64,000 nucleotides of DNA from Paracoccaceae bacterium (GTDB taxonomy: Bacteria; Pseudomonadota; Alphaproteobacteria; Rhodobacterales; Rhodobacteraceae), in contig JAGWAS010000005.1 in NCBI GenBank assembly GCA_021296235.1, forward strand, positions 17,605-81,604, read 5' to 3'. The notes under the pieces are model-generated. The model ran no database searches. It had not been told where the DNA came from and saw nothing but the letters and a program-made list of their open reading frames with translations. A program made the position numbers and the translations under genes. Shown here in pieces: positions 43,007-52,530 of the stretch. Every line of letters begins with the position of its first letter. Positions within the stretch are counted from its first letter, which is position 1.

Positions 43007-43558
43007 ATGAGTACAGAAAAAGAACCTCTTATCATCAAGCGATATGCCAGCCGCCGATTGTACAATCCGGAAACTAGCGAATACGTTACACTTCAGGAAA
43101 TCGCTGAGTTCATCAGGGCGGGCAAAGACGTCCGCATTATTGACCGCAAGACGGGCGACGACCTGACACGGCAGTATCTTGTTCAGATCATCGCCGACCA
43201 CGAGTCCAAGGGCGAGGAAGTGTTGCCGCTTGATGTTTTGATGGAGGTTGTCAGGACATACAACAACGAGGGCGGCGAAGTGGTTCCACGGTTCTTGGAC
43301 ATGTCTTTCCGGATGCTGAAGGAGAACCAATCCCAGATCGTGGAGAACATGCGGGCAATGTCGGATCCAATGTTTGCGTTCCGTGGGTTCGAACGTCAGC
43401 AAAAGGATGCAATTGCCTCGTTCATGGAGTTTTGGACGAAGGGTGGAAATGGCCAAATGCGGGATGAAGCGCCAAAGGAGGCCACAGGAGACGACTCAGA
43501 ACTTGATCGGATCAAGAAACAGCTTGCGGAACTTCAGTCCAAAGTGTCCAATCTCTAG
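43007..43558 (+). CDS. phaR: Polyhydroxyalkanoate synthesis repressor
   Basis: This 183-residue regulator represses phasin and PHA genes and binds nascent PHB granules. The DNA-binding/accumulation domain begins IIKRYASRRLYNPETSEYVT, and the second domain (PLDVLMEVVRTYNNEGGEVV) follows. The C-terminal helix (LDRIKKQLAELQSKVSNL) is a coiled coil. The ATG at 43007 gives the family start. In Rhodobacterales it usually follows phaC and phaP; here it is about 9 kb from phaC with no phasin gene between. Confidence 0.93.
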   Translation: MSTEKEPLIIKRYASRRLYNPETSEYVTLQEIAEFIRAGKDVRIIDRKTGDDLTRQYLVQIIADHESKGEEVLPLDVLMEVVRTYNNEGGEVVPRFLDMSFRMLKENQSQIVENMRAMSDPMFAFRGFERQQKDAIASFMEFWTKGGNGQMRDEAPKEATGDDSELDRIKKQLAELQSKVSNL

Positions 43559-43583
43559 GTGGCAACGGTTAGGTCGGTGAATC

Positions 43584-44390
43584 ATGTCAACTCCCAAGAA
43601 AAGGTTTTCGGAACTTATCCTTGATGACATCGCCCTGCAGTTGCACGACGCAGTCAAGAACAGGAACTCAATAGATCCACCCAGCGAAACCCATGGTATT
43701 GACTATGCGGCGGCGGTCGAAGTGCGGCGCAGAATGGCCAACCTGCTGGGGCGCTACGCCGGCTTGCCATCCGGCTTCAAACTTGCATTCACGTCTCCGG
43801 CCACGCAACAGGTGCTTGGAATTGATGCGCCGGAATTCGGCTACCTGTTTTCGGCATTTCAGATAGCGCACGGAACTCCGGTCGATGTTGGTTCCCTGTG
43901 TGAACCCTATGCCGAGCCGGAATTGGCATTTGTGATGGCCAAGGATTTGGAGGGGCCGGGCGTTGTGGTGGATGACGTTCTGGATGCAGTGAAATGCATC
44001 CGGCCTGCCATTGAAATTGTTGATTCCCGGATCGGACTGCTCAAGGCCAAAACGGTGGATATGGTGGCCGACAATGTTCTCTTCGGACGCTTGGTTCTCG
44101 GAGACGGTGAATTCAGCCCTGACGAGGTCGATCTGGAAAACACCCCGGTCAAGATCATGGTTGACGGTGAGTCGGAGGAAAGCGTGACCGGAAAGGTCAT
44201 GGGAAATCCGGCCGCTGCGGTCGCCTGGCTGGCAAACAGGTTGGCGGAGACCAATGGACGAGAAGGCGCAATCTCTCGCGGCGACATAATAATGTCAGGC
44301 TCGTGCACCAGATATTTCCCGGTCGGGAAGGGAAGTTCGGCTGTGGCCGATTTTGGACCTCTCGGTGAACTGCGAGTTGATTTCGTGTAG
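43584..44390 (+). CDS. 2-keto-4-pentenoate hydratase/FAH-family protein
   Basis: This 268-residue metal-dependent enzyme is of the MhpD/fumarylacetoacetate-hydrolase superfamily. Typical are GFKLAFTSPATQQVLGID, EPYAEPELAFVMAKDL (metal-ligand acidic residues) and GDIIMSGSCTRYFPVGKGSS. It would hydrate or cleave a 2-keto-enoate, as at the end of meta-cleavage or sugar-acid routes. It begins 25 bases after phaR, so they may be co-transcribed. Its job next to phaR is unclear. Confidence 0.9.
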   Translation: MSTPKKRFSELILDDIALQLHDAVKNRNSIDPPSETHGIDYAAAVEVRRRMANLLGRYAGLPSGFKLAFTSPATQQVLGIDAPEFGYLFSAFQIAHGTPVDVGSLCEPYAEPELAFVMAKDLEGPGVVVDDVLDAVKCIRPAIEIVDSRIGLLKAKTVDMVADNVLFGRLVLGDGEFSPDEVDLENTPVKIMVDGESEESVTGKVMGNPAAAVAWLANRLAETNGREGAISRGDIIMSGSCTRYFPVGKGSSAVADFGPLGELRVDFV

Positions 44391-44399
44391 TTGACAGCG

Positions 44400-44415
44400 G
44401 TTGCTGCGCAGCAAC
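44400..44415. terminator. 16-bp perfect palindrome between convergent genes
   Basis: GTTGCTGCGCAGCAAC lies between the stop of the hydratase and that of the glutamine amidotransferase. It can form a stem on either strand and so could serve both genes. No T-run follows, so it is not a textbook terminator. Confidence 0.5.
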
Positions 44416-45122
44416 TACAGCTTCGTTGCCATCCCCCGACTTCCTTTCCGAGCGCTCCAGTAGAAACCGGCGATCACGCGGGCAAATTCGTCGGCTTGGA
44501 TATCCAGCCCCAATGTGGATCGTGCCTCGTCGAGCCTGCCCGCCGGTACAACACCCACCCCCCTTTTTTCAATCAGCCCCTCAATGAATGAATGACCGAA
44601 TTCGGGATGGGCCTGAACCGATATTGCCCGATCGCCGTACGACAGCATTGCGTTTCGGCAGAAGGGCGACGATCCGGTAACCTCAGCTTCCTGTGGTGCC
44701 TCGGTTACCTGATCCTGGTGCCAGGCATTCAGGTTAATTTCCTTGCCCTCGAACTCGTAGGTTTGCCTTCCGATGCCCCATCCGCCGTCGTGTTTCTCGA
44801 CCTTTCCGCCCAGCGCACTCGCCAAAACTTGGTGGCCGAAGCAAACGCCGACCACGGGAATACGGTCCGCGTAACAGTTTCGCAGGAATTCCTCGAGCAT
44901 TCTGATCCACGGGCTGTCCTCGTAGACCGAGTGTTTTGAGCCGGTAACGAGCCAACCATCGGAATCGCCGGTTGTTTCGGGAAACTGGCCGTCAACGACG
45001 TTCCAAGTCCGGAACGAAAATCCATTTCCCGCCAACAACTCTTGGAACATGTCGGAGTACTGGCCATGCCGCTCGACCAGGTCGGGCGGGGAATGACCTG
45101 TCTGCAGAATTCCAATCTCCAT
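44415..45122 (-). CDS. Class I glutamine amidotransferase-like protein
   Basis: This 235-residue protein is of the type 1 glutamine amidotransferase (GATase) domain, GuaA/PuuD-like. The nucleophile Cys is in VVGVCFGHQV; the His is in SVQAHPEFGH. No synthetase domain is fused, so it either works with a partner or hydrolyses gamma-glutamyl compounds. It is convergent with the hydratase. Function beyond hydrolase or transferase is not assignable. Confidence 0.88.
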   Translation of the reverse strand: MEIGILQTGHSPPDLVERHGQYSDMFQELLAGNGFSFRTWNVVDGQFPETTGDSDGWLVTGSKHSVYEDSPWIRMLEEFLRNCYADRIPVVGVCFGHQVLASALGGKVEKHDGGWGIGRQTYEFEGKEINLNAWHQDQVTEAPQEAEVTGSSPFCRNAMLSYGDRAISVQAHPEFGHSFIEGLIEKRGVGVVPAGRLDEARSTLGLDIQADEFARVIAGFYWSARKGSRGMATKL

Positions 45123-45228
45123 GCAATCAATCCGTTCAGGCGCGGGTTCCGGACGCTACTTCAGCTGCGGGCGTTTCGGCAAGCTCCAAATCCACATCCC
45201 GGGATTTCTGTGTCGGTCGCAAACGGAT

Positions 45229-45984
45229 TCAGCAATCCGGGACCGAAGGTGCTTCGGGCAATCGCAAATAGTGTTCCTTCGGGATCCGGATAAGGCCGCG
45301 AAACGGAAGAACCTCAAGGTCCGCGGCTTCAGCCAGTTCGATTGCGGCGCTGACAGAGTCGAACAATTGCTCGACCAGTTGGCATTGAGCGGTGATCAAG
45401 GGCAATCCCGGGGTATGGCGGGTTCTGCCGATGACTCGCAGCTTCGGGGCACAGCAGCAGTACTGGCGAATCAATCGCCAGGAATGCGCATCAACTGCTG
45501 CAATTTCCGCAATCCCGTTGGCAACTGCGGCGGCTGAATTCTCATGGCTGCCGGTTTTCCGGAATCCACCGTAGGCGATGCCGCGCTGTTTTGCATCGGC
45601 CATTGGCGCTGCCCATCCCGACTGCGAGGTTTCTTCATTGTAGCCAAGAACGGCTCCATCGAATTCCTCAACTCGAATTCGGCTGTCATCAACCGAGGCG
45701 AGCAATACACTGCAATAGTGGCCGCTCGGGCAACCGCCAAGCTTGATGTCAGGCGTGCCAATGATCCGAACCCGGTCGGCAAGTTGGGTCCGAAACGGAA
45801 GGCTGCAGGTTTGCGAGAGCAACAGGTCGCTGCGAAACCAGGCCGCACTGATATCGGAGGAGCGGTCAAGGGCAGCAGGTGACACTATTTCGCGCTCTGC
45901 AAGCTGCGTTCTTATCAATTGCCAGAATCTGTCTGTGGCCGGTATCGTCTCCGGCCTCTCGTACATCTGCAGGCTTGCGATCAC
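45229..45984 (-). CDS. PhnD/SsuA-like substrate-binding-domain protein without signal peptide
   Basis: This 251-residue protein has a PhnD-like (phosphonate/phosphate binding) fold: SLQMYERPETIPATDRFWQL, then WFRSDLLLSQTCSLPF and GGFRKTGSHENS. No signal peptide or lipobox is seen, so it is probably cytoplasmic or exported another way, unlike transport-linked PhnD. The GTG at 45984 overlaps the TerB stop by four bases (GTGA), giving coupling. No permease or ATPase gene is near. Its ligand is unknown. Confidence 0.78.
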   Translation of the reverse strand: MIASLQMYERPETIPATDRFWQLIRTQLAEREIVSPAALDRSSDISAAWFRSDLLLSQTCSLPFRTQLADRVRIIGTPDIKLGGCPSGHYCSVLLASVDDSRIRVEEFDGAVLGYNEETSQSGWAAPMADAKQRGIAYGGFRKTGSHENSAAAVANGIAEIAAVDAHSWRLIRQYCCCAPKLRVIGRTRHTPGLPLITAQCQLVEQLFDSVSAAIELAEAADLEVLPFRGLIRIPKEHYLRLPEAPSVPDC

Positions 45985-46424
45985 CTCATTCGGGCGATGA
46001 CCCTCTGGCGTGCACGCACACTGTCGCGATCATTGACGCCGAGCAGCTTTGCGGCCAACCGCAGATAACCGTCCTCCGTGTAGTCCCTTCTTTCGTCGGC
46101 CATCGCGACTTCCCAAAGGGCCTCAACCAAACCCACGCGCTCCTCAAAGGGCACGGTGTTCTTCAGTGCCTTTGTGAAACTTACATTGTCGGCAACTTCG
46201 GATTCCAGCTGTTCCGCCTCTTGCCTCAATTCGGAAGCTTCTGCGGGCGGCAATTGAAACCTTGTTGACAGGATCATGTCCGTGCGCTCCTGCTCCTCCT
46301 CCGAATAGTCCTCATCCGCTCTGCCTACCCGGACCAACAGTACGGCCAGGGCGAGCCTGGAATCGGCTTCGGGCAGCGGCTCAGGTTGCTGAGCAAACAG
46401 GCCGGGGAACAGAGATTTGATCAT
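45981..46424 (-). CDS. TerB-family protein
   Basis: This 147-residue all-helical protein has the TerB/DjlA-like pattern: ALAVLLVRVGRADEDYSEEE, then helices ending RDYTEDGYLRLAAKLLGVND. Homologues next to unrelated genes in alphaproteobacteria are named for tellurite resistance but have no proven such role. It overlaps the downstream PhnD-like gene by four bases. Function is unknown. Confidence 0.85.
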   Translation of the reverse strand: MIKSLFPGLFAQQPEPLPEADSRLALAVLLVRVGRADEDYSEEEQERTDMILSTRFQLPPAEASELRQEAEQLESEVADNVSFTKALKNTVPFEERVGLVEALWEVAMADERRDYTEDGYLRLAAKLLGVNDRDSVRARQRVIARMR

Positions 46425-46576
46425 GCTCGGTCACTATTGGAGGGGGTGGCGGGAATCAACTTCACGATCCGGCGCCGGACCCGTCCGAACCCGAGCCCGA
46501 CACGGAATGCCGAACGCAGCACCGAACCGCGATCAGGACAGTGGAGGCGAATATGGGCGACAACCGGTTCAATGGA

Positions 46577-46810
46577 TCAGTCCTGTCCCTTGGCATTCTG
46601 GTGTGCATCCTTTGCACCAACTCCAAGGAATACGGACTTGAACGGCAACGCCCAAAGTATGCCTGCAAGAGCGTAGATCCCAAATTCGACCAGCATGTGG
46701 GGTCGTTCGAACAATCCGACAATCGTAACTGCGACAAAAATGTAAACCGGCAGAGCGACACAGAGGATTAGCAGTGCAAACACTTTCCTGCTTCGAAGTG
46801 AGAGTTTCAT
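46577..46810 (-). CDS. DUF2842 small membrane protein
   Basis: This 77-residue protein has two hydrophobic helices (about 10-30 and 42-60). It starts MKLSLRSRKVFALLILCVAL and ends in a polar tail. Size, helix spacing and the alphaproteobacterial context (between TerB and purA) fit DUF2842. The ATG at 46810 has GAGG four bases before it; the longer upstream frame is unconvincing. Confidence 0.8.
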   Translation of the reverse strand: MKLSLRSRKVFALLILCVALPVYIFVAVTIVGLFERPHMLVEFGIYALAGILWALPFKSVFLGVGAKDAHQNAKGQD

Positions 46811-47216
46811 CTTTCCTCTTGGCGTCAAGGTTGGACACGTTCGACTTCCGATCAAACCATTCAACGCAAATCCGACGCCGGCACAATACCAATCTTCGAT
46901 TGGATTCAGGGATGACCGAGCCTGTGCATGCCTGAGAATTCGCAGGTCAGGACCAACCTGCCAAAACCCTGAACAAAAAATCACGAATGCACCAGCTGGC
47001 GAAGCCGGGTTGGCAAAACCCGAGTTTGACTGCATTTGCCCGCTGTGGGCAATGACGTCCATCATGCATTGCGACCCAGTTGACAGAGATTCTGACCACG
47101 ATTTGATCCTGAACCCTGATGCTGCTTGTCCAGCACCCGCAGGCAGTCACAGAATTTTGACCGGATGGGCAGCCGGACACGGTGGAATTGGTGGGTTAGC
47201 CGGATCCGGAAACAGG
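46811..47216. other. Intergenic region
   Basis: These 406 bases between the purA stop and the DUF2842 start hold no recognised gene. A 6-bp hairpin, CGGGTT/AACCCG (47006-47022), is present without a T-run. The promoter of the DUF2842 gene should lie at its left end. No tRNA-like cloverleaf was seen. Confidence 0.5.
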
Positions 47217-48506
47217 TTATGCAAACGGCCCAGAAACCGCTGCGGTGTCGAGTCGGTCCGGAGACGTTGAAATGATATTGACCGGTCTTCCGGTCAATTG
47301 TTCGATCCTGGCGACATAGTTTCGAGCGTTTTCCGGCATGTCGCCAATCGACCTCGACGAAGCAACGCTGCCCTCCCATCCCGGGAGAGTTTCATAGATT
47401 GGCTCCAACCGCCCCTGCTCATCGGCCGTTGCCGGCAGCCGGTCAACAATATTGCCGTCCAGTCTGTAGCCTGTGCAGATTTTCAGCGTTTCGAGTGAAT
47501 CCAGCACATCAAGCTTGGTTAAGGCCAAACCGTCCACTCCAGCCAATTTGCAAACCTGACCCGCAAGCACTGCGTCAAACCAGCCGCAGCGACGGGCCCG
47601 ACCCGTTACGGTGCCCCTTTCGTGTCCAACTGTTGCGAGGTGATGGGCAACTTTGTCCGAAAGTTCGGTCGGAAATGGACCTGAGCCAACGCGGGTCGTG
47701 TAGGCTTTGCACACGCCAAGAATGTACCCCAGCCTTCCGGGGGCAATGCCGGTTCCGGCGGCGGCGGCACCGGCCACGGTCGATGACGAGGTAACAAACG
47801 GGTAGGTTCCGTGGTCGATGTCGAGCAGGGAGCCCTGTGCACCCTCAAACAGGATGGATTTGCCCTGTTCGGCTCGTTCGCTCAAAATTCTCCATACGGG
47901 CCCTGCAAACTCGAGCAAACGGCCGGCAATGGACAACAGTTCAGTTTTCAATCTGCTGCCGTCAACAGGCACGGCACCGTAGCCGGCTCTCAGAACGTTA
48001 TGGTGATCCAAAAGGCGTCCGATCATGGAATCAAGCGAGCCCTGATTCCCCAGATCCGCAACCCTGACGGCACGTCTTGCCACCTTGTCCTCATACGTCG
48101 GGCCGATTCCCCTGCCGGTGGTACCGATCTTGCTCGACCCGGCGCGCTGTTCCCGGAGAATGTCCAGTTCCCGGTGCAGGGGAAGAACCAGCGGTGTGTT
48201 GTCGGCGATCACCAGATTTTCGGGGGAAACCTTGATGCCCTGCTCAATGACAGAATCGATTTCGGCGAAAAGGGACCACGGATCCAGAACCACACCATTG
48301 CCGATGACATTGAGTTTTCCCGGCCGGACTATTCCTGAAGGCAACATCGACAGCTTGAAGACTTTGCCGTCCAACACAAGCGTGTGGCCGGCGTTGTTGC
48401 CGCCCTGGAATCGAACCACAACATCCGACTTCTCGGCGAGCCAATCAACGATCTTGCCCTTGCCTTCGTCGCCCCACTGGATTCCGATCACAACGGTGTT
48501 ATTCAC
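47217..48506 (-). CDS. purA: Adenylosuccinate synthetase
   Basis: This 429-residue GTP-dependent enzyme converts IMP and aspartate to adenylosuccinate, first step to AMP. It has the P-loop-like [34 protein letters not shown] and [14 protein letters not shown]. The GTG at 48506 with a G-run eight bases upstream gives the family N-terminus [13 protein letters not shown]. The open frame extends 68 codons further upstream, but without family similarity. It diverges from secG. Confidence 0.97.
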   Translation of the reverse strand: MNNTVVIGIQWGDEGKGKIVDWLAEKSDVVVRFQGGNNAGHTLVLDGKVFKLSMLPSGIVRPGKLNVIGNGVVLDPWSLFAEIDSVIEQGIKVSPENLVIADNTPLVLPLHRELDILREQRAGSSKIGTTGRGIGPTYEDKVARRAVRVADLGNQGSLDSMIGRLLDHHNVLRAGYGAVPVDGSRLKTELLSIAGRLLEFAGPVWRILSERAEQGKSILFEGAQGSLLDIDHGTYPFVTSSSTVAGAAAAGTGIAPGRLGYILGVCKAYTTRVGSGPFPTELSDKVAHHLATVGHERGTVTGRARRCGWFDAVLAGQVCKLAGVDGLALTKLDVLDSLETLKICTGYRLDGNIVDRLPATADEQGRLEPIYETLPGWEGSVASSRSIGDMPENARNYVARIEQLTGRPVNIISTSPDRLDTAAVSGPFA

Positions 48507-48688
48507 GAGCAACGCCCCCCGAACAGGATTCAACCGACGGCAGATATCAGCGGGCAACTGGAAGAAAAACCCGTATTGTTGAACGCCCGGCGAAACCATT
48601 GACTGTTTCGGTGTTGCGGGCAGCGAGGAATGCAAGTAATTGCGATTATCCCCATCCGGGGACACATCCCGATCAGGCTGTCCCGACG

Positions 48689-49051
48689 ATGAGCAACGTA
48701 ACACTGACAATTCACCTCATTTTGGCATTGGTGCTCATTGGCATCGTGCTTATGCAGCGTTCGGAGGGCGGTGGCCTCGGAATTGGCGGCGGCGGTGGCG
48801 TGATGTCGGGAAGGCAAGCGGCAACTGCACTCGGCAAGGTTACTTGGCTTATCGCGATCGCGTTTCTGATCACTTCCCTGACATTGACCATCCTTACGGC
48901 GCGCCAGCAGTCTGGAGATTCAGTCATTGAGCGAATCGGCGATTCGACAGTTGCTTCCGAAGAGGCCGAGGGTGATGACCAGTTCGGAGGAGATTCGCTA
49001 CTGCCTCCGAGCTTGCCTGATGCTCCGGCGACGCCGCCTAAAGCTGAGTAA
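48689..49051 (+). CDS. secG: Preprotein translocase subunit SecG
   Basis: This 120-residue inner-membrane component of SecYEG has two helices (about 4-22 and 52-72), the conserved [16 protein letters not shown] loop and a typical acidic, Pro-rich C-terminal tail. The ATG at 48689 gives [20 protein letters not shown]; the longer frame is non-coding. pyrG follows 400 bases downstream. Confidence 0.95.
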   Translation: MSNVTLTIHLILALVLIGIVLMQRSEGGGLGIGGGGGVMSGRQAATALGKVTWLIAIAFLITSLTLTILTARQQSGDSVIERIGDSTVASEEAEGDDQFGGDSLLPPSLPDAPATPPKAE

Positions 49052-49451
49052 CCACTTCCTCAGGAACCTGCGCGCTCGATTTGGGTGCCATTAAATTTGA
49101 CGACGGTTTCTTATGCCCGGAATTCTGTTGATGCATCCACTCCGGGCTCTTTTGAAATTCCGGTTTGCCGCACATGCCAATTCTCGGCCTTGATCCGGGC
49201 CTTCCGAGGTATGCAAAACTCGTTTGTCTGGATGCTGGAGTGCGGGTGGCATTGGTGTTCGATGGTTCGGTGGATCCATCGAATAGCGGCAGATCACAGT
49301 GTCCAATGGGTCGCGACACGGGAAAGTTCTGCATTTGGTGTTCATGCTATTGCGCTGACCGGTAAAGTTGTTATCCTGCGATTCCCGTAGTGGTTGACGC
49401 TGGCCGGAAAAGCAGGGCCGACCGCTCCATCACATGCGGGGATGACTTACC
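49052..49451. other. Intergenic region
   Basis: These 400 bases lie between secG and pyrG. Short frames on both strands have no family resemblance. tRNA genes often follow secG in other bacteria, but I saw no cloverleaf here. It should hold the pyrG promoter; no strong -35/-10 pair was identified. Confidence 0.5.
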
Positions 49452-51110
49452 ATGACCAGATACGTCTTCATCACCGGCGGCGTTGTATCGTCTCTCGGAA
49501 AGGGACTTACGGCAGCTTCACTCGGCGCCTTGCTCCAGTCCCGAGGCTATACGGTCAGATTGCGCAAACTTGATCCTTACCTCAACGTCGATCCTGGAAC
49601 GATGAGTCCGTTCGAGCATGGGGAGGTGTTTGTAACGGATGACGGTGCAGAAACCGATCTCGACATCGGCCACTATGAACGGTTTACCGGTGTTGCCGCC
49701 AAGCGTTCGGACTGTGTCTCGTCGGGGCGCATCTACTCCAATGTGCTCGAAAAGGAGAGGCGCGGCGAGTTCCTCGGCAAAACAATCCAAGTGATTCCCC
49801 ATGTTACGAACGAAATCAAAGACTTCATCAGAGCTGGAGATGGCGAGGTTGACTTCATGCTCTGCGAGATCGGCGGCACGGTTGGCGACATTGAGGGGTT
49901 GCCGTTTTTTGAGGCGATTAGGCAGTTTTCGCGCGAGCGTGAGCCAGGTTGCTGCATCTTCCTTCACGTAACCCTGCTACCCTACATTGAGGCCTGCAAT
50001 GAGCTGAAGACGAAGCCAACGCAGCATTCGGTGAAGGAACTCAGGTCCATTGGCATCTCGCCCGACATTCTCGTTTGCCGCTCGGAGCGCCCGATCCCAC
50101 AAAAGGAAAGGGACAAGATTGCGCTCTTCTGCAACGTCAGGGGCGATTCGGTCATATCCGCGCCAAATCTAAAATCCATATACGATGCTCCCATAACCTA
50201 TCATGAAGAGGGGCTTGACGATGCCGTCATATCCGCGTTCGGCATCAAGGGTGCCAAAGCGCCAAGACTGTCCAAATGGAGGGAAGTGGCCGATCGGATC
50301 AAGAATGCCGAGGGCGAGGTCAGGATAGCGGTTGTCGGCAAATACACCGGGCTTGAAGATGCATACAAATCGATTGTCGAAGCCCTTACGCATGGAGGTA
50401 TCGCCAACAAGGTCAAGGTGAATGCGAAGTGGATCGAAGCAGAAATATTCGAGAGGGAAGATCCAACCCCTTGGCTGGACGGCAGTGATGCCATCCTGAT
50501 CCCTGGAGGATTCGGCGAGAGGGGCAGCGAAGGCAAGATCAAGGCTGCCGGCTTTGCCAGGGACCGGAAGATACCCTTCTTCGGAATTTGTCTCGGCATG
50601 CAGATGGCCGTCATTGAAATGGCCCGCACCCTTGTTGGTGTCGACAATGCCGGTTCTGAGGAGTTTGATCACGAATCCGGGAACGGTGCCGGCACAGAAA
50701 GAAGATTCGAGCCCGTGGTTTATCATCTCAACAAGTGGATGCAGGGCGACAGGTTGATTGAACGGAAGCCAGATTGCGAGCGGGGTGCATCAATGCGTCT
50801 TGGCGAGTATCCGGCCTTGCTCGCGGAAGGAAGCCGGGTCGCCGGAATCTATGGCAGCGGAAGGATCTCGGAACGTCATCGCCACCGCTATGAGGTGGCC
50901 TTGGAATATCGCAGCAGGCTGGAGAGCCACGGAGTTGTATTTTCCGGAATGTCGCCCGACGGTGAGCTTCCGGAAATCGTAGAGATATCAGGTCACCCAT
51001 GGTTTATCGGCGTGCAGTTCCATCCCGAACTCAAATCCAGCCCGCTGAACCCGCACCCGCTGTTTTCCGATTTTATTCGTGCAGCGGTGCAGCAGGCGCG
51101 CCTGATCTGA
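49452..51110 (+). CDS. pyrG: CTP synthase
   Basis: This 552-residue enzyme aminates UTP to CTP. The synthetase half starts [20 protein letters not shown]; the glutaminase half has the nucleophile Cys in FGICLGMQ and a C-terminal VQFHPE with His and Glu. The ATG at 49452 follows GGGGA nine bases upstream. In Rhodobacterales it regularly follows secG. Confidence 0.98.
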   Translation: MTRYVFITGGVVSSLGKGLTAASLGALLQSRGYTVRLRKLDPYLNVDPGTMSPFEHGEVFVTDDGAETDLDIGHYERFTGVAAKRSDCVSSGRIYSNVLEKERRGEFLGKTIQVIPHVTNEIKDFIRAGDGEVDFMLCEIGGTVGDIEGLPFFEAIRQFSREREPGCCIFLHVTLLPYIEACNELKTKPTQHSVKELRSIGISPDILVCRSERPIPQKERDKIALFCNVRGDSVISAPNLKSIYDAPITYHEEGLDDAVISAFGIKGAKAPRLSKWREVADRIKNAEGEVRIAVVGKYTGLEDAYKSIVEALTHGGIANKVKVNAKWIEAEIFEREDPTPWLDGSDAILIPGGFGERGSEGKIKAAGFARDRKIPFFGICLGMQMAVIEMARTLVGVDNAGSEEFDHESGNGAGTERRFEPVVYHLNKWMQGDRLIERKPDCERGASMRLGEYPALLAEGSRVAGIYGSGRISERHRHRYEVALEYRSRLESHGVVFSGMSPDGELPEIVEISGHPWFIGVQFHPELKSSPLNPHPLFSDFIRAAVQQARLI

Positions 51111-51291
51111 ATTTTGTGCTTTCTGGAGGCAGTCGAGACAGGAGCCCGTTGCAGGTGTGCGGTGCAGCAGACAAACGGGCTCAGCGAAATCCGGATTGTC
51201 CCTGCAGGTGAATTCGCCGCATTTGGCGGGAGTTGAACAGCCGGGCCGAAGGCGCTTTGCAGTGCCAAATGCAGGGAAGGCAGGAGTGCCG

Positions 51292-51975
51292 ATGTCCATT
51301 GGGGAAGAAGTCATTGTCAATGCGCCGAATGGCGCGACAATCCTCGGAGGTGGAGAGGCGGGTGCGGCGACAGTCAAACAGGCGATTGCACGCGCACCGT
51401 TACTTGTCGCGGCGGATGGTGGCGCGGCATTGGCAATTGAACTTGGCAGGATGCCCGAGGCTGTCATCGGCGACATGGATTCCATTCCGGATTCCATAAG
51501 GAGGTCGATACCTGCGGATCGTTTGCATCGAATTTCGGAGCAGAACTCCACGGACTTTGCGAAGTGCGTCAGGTCCATCAATGCCCCAATGATTGTCGGA
51601 ACCGGTGTATTGGGACCGCGATTGGATCACGGCTTGGCGGCATTGAACGTACTTGCCGGCAATCCAAGCCAGCGAATTGTTCTCCTGACAGGGTCGGATC
51701 TCTGTTTCCTGTGTCCGCCGGAACTGGCGCTTCGGCTTCCGGTCGGTTCAAGGGTTTCACTGTTTCCGATGAAGCAGGTAACCGGAACATCCGTGGGGCT
51801 AAAATGGAAGATTGACGGGTTGCTGTTTTCACCGGGCGGAGTCTCGGGAACTTCAAATCAAGTATCACGGAGTCGGGTATCGGTTAGCTTTCGGGATCCG
51901 GGCATGCTGATCATTCTTCCGGCGGTCCAGTTTGACAATGTCATCGACAGCCTTCTGGAAACCGCAATCTGGTGA
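51292..51975 (+). CDS. Thiamine pyrophosphokinase
   Basis: This 227-residue enzyme pyrophosphorylates thiamine with ATP. Conserved DGGAALAIE, IGDMDSIPDS, STDFAKCV and GPRLDHGLAALNVL match the ThiN/TPK family. The ATG at 51292 has GGAG five bases upstream; the frame extends upstream without similarity. It is 181 bases after pyrG and possibly expressed alone. Confidence 0.9.
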   Translation: MSIGEEVIVNAPNGATILGGGEAGAATVKQAIARAPLLVAADGGAALAIELGRMPEAVIGDMDSIPDSIRRSIPADRLHRISEQNSTDFAKCVRSINAPMIVGTGVLGPRLDHGLAALNVLAGNPSQRIVLLTGSDLCFLCPPELALRLPVGSRVSLFPMKQVTGTSVGLKWKIDGLLFSPGGVSGTSNQVSRSRVSVSFRDPGMLIILPAVQFDNVIDSLLETAIW

Positions 51976-52530
51976 CCGCACGCAGCGCCGATTGACATGT
52001 GCAATTCAGCAGGTTGCGACGGGAATGTTCCCTGAATTGCCGCAAGAATCCTTCGAAACGTCGGAACAATGCATCAGTGTGGGTCCAACCATTGACTTTA
52101 TTGCCGGGCGGATCAGCCTCGCAATTGGCTTGGAGGTTGAGAAAACAATGAATGATCCCCATGCGGCACAGCATCATGATGGAGTTGGTCGTCGTGCATC
52201 GATTGATCTTGTCAGGAGCAGCCCGCATCGTGTCCTTCGGGCGAACGGCTCAGTTTGCCCTGTGGAGCCCATCAGGCGCGTTCAATTTGTACTTATCGGT
52301 GAACTTCTCACCATTCCCGGCAGATCCGTCCGAGAGGTGAATTTGGACGGCAGTCTGGACAGGTAGGAAACGTCAATTCGGCTTCGGGCACCTGCACGAC
52401 AACCCTGCCGTTTGCCCCATATCGTCGGCGGGCCGCTCTGAATTCGCGTCAGTGCCTTTGGTGGTTCCGCAAGAGGAGGGTTGCATGATTTGCCGGTTGG
52501 TTTCGAGCCGAGGCGCAGTGCAGCGGGCAT
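51976..52530. other. Intergenic region, possible small ORF
   Basis: These 555 bases hold no recognised gene. A frame at 52149-52366 (starting MNDPHAAQHHDG) has GGAGG 11 bases upstream but no family resemblance, and I do not call it. No terminator with T-run was found. The region precedes the stop of the PLD-family nuclease gene, on the opposite strand. Confidence 0.4.

Noticed and set aside
41951..43456. A 501-codon minus-strand frame
   Set aside because: It is antisense to the aldo/keto reductase, XRE and phaR genes, each well supported; the translation has no recognisable domains.
45981..46424. Annotation as a tellurite-resistance gene
   Set aside because: Only the TerB fold is seen; no other ter genes are present, so resistance is unsupported.
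52149..52366. A 72-codon frame with a GGAGG upstream
   Set aside because: The ribosome-site spacing is 11 bases and the translation has no family resemblance; too weak to call.
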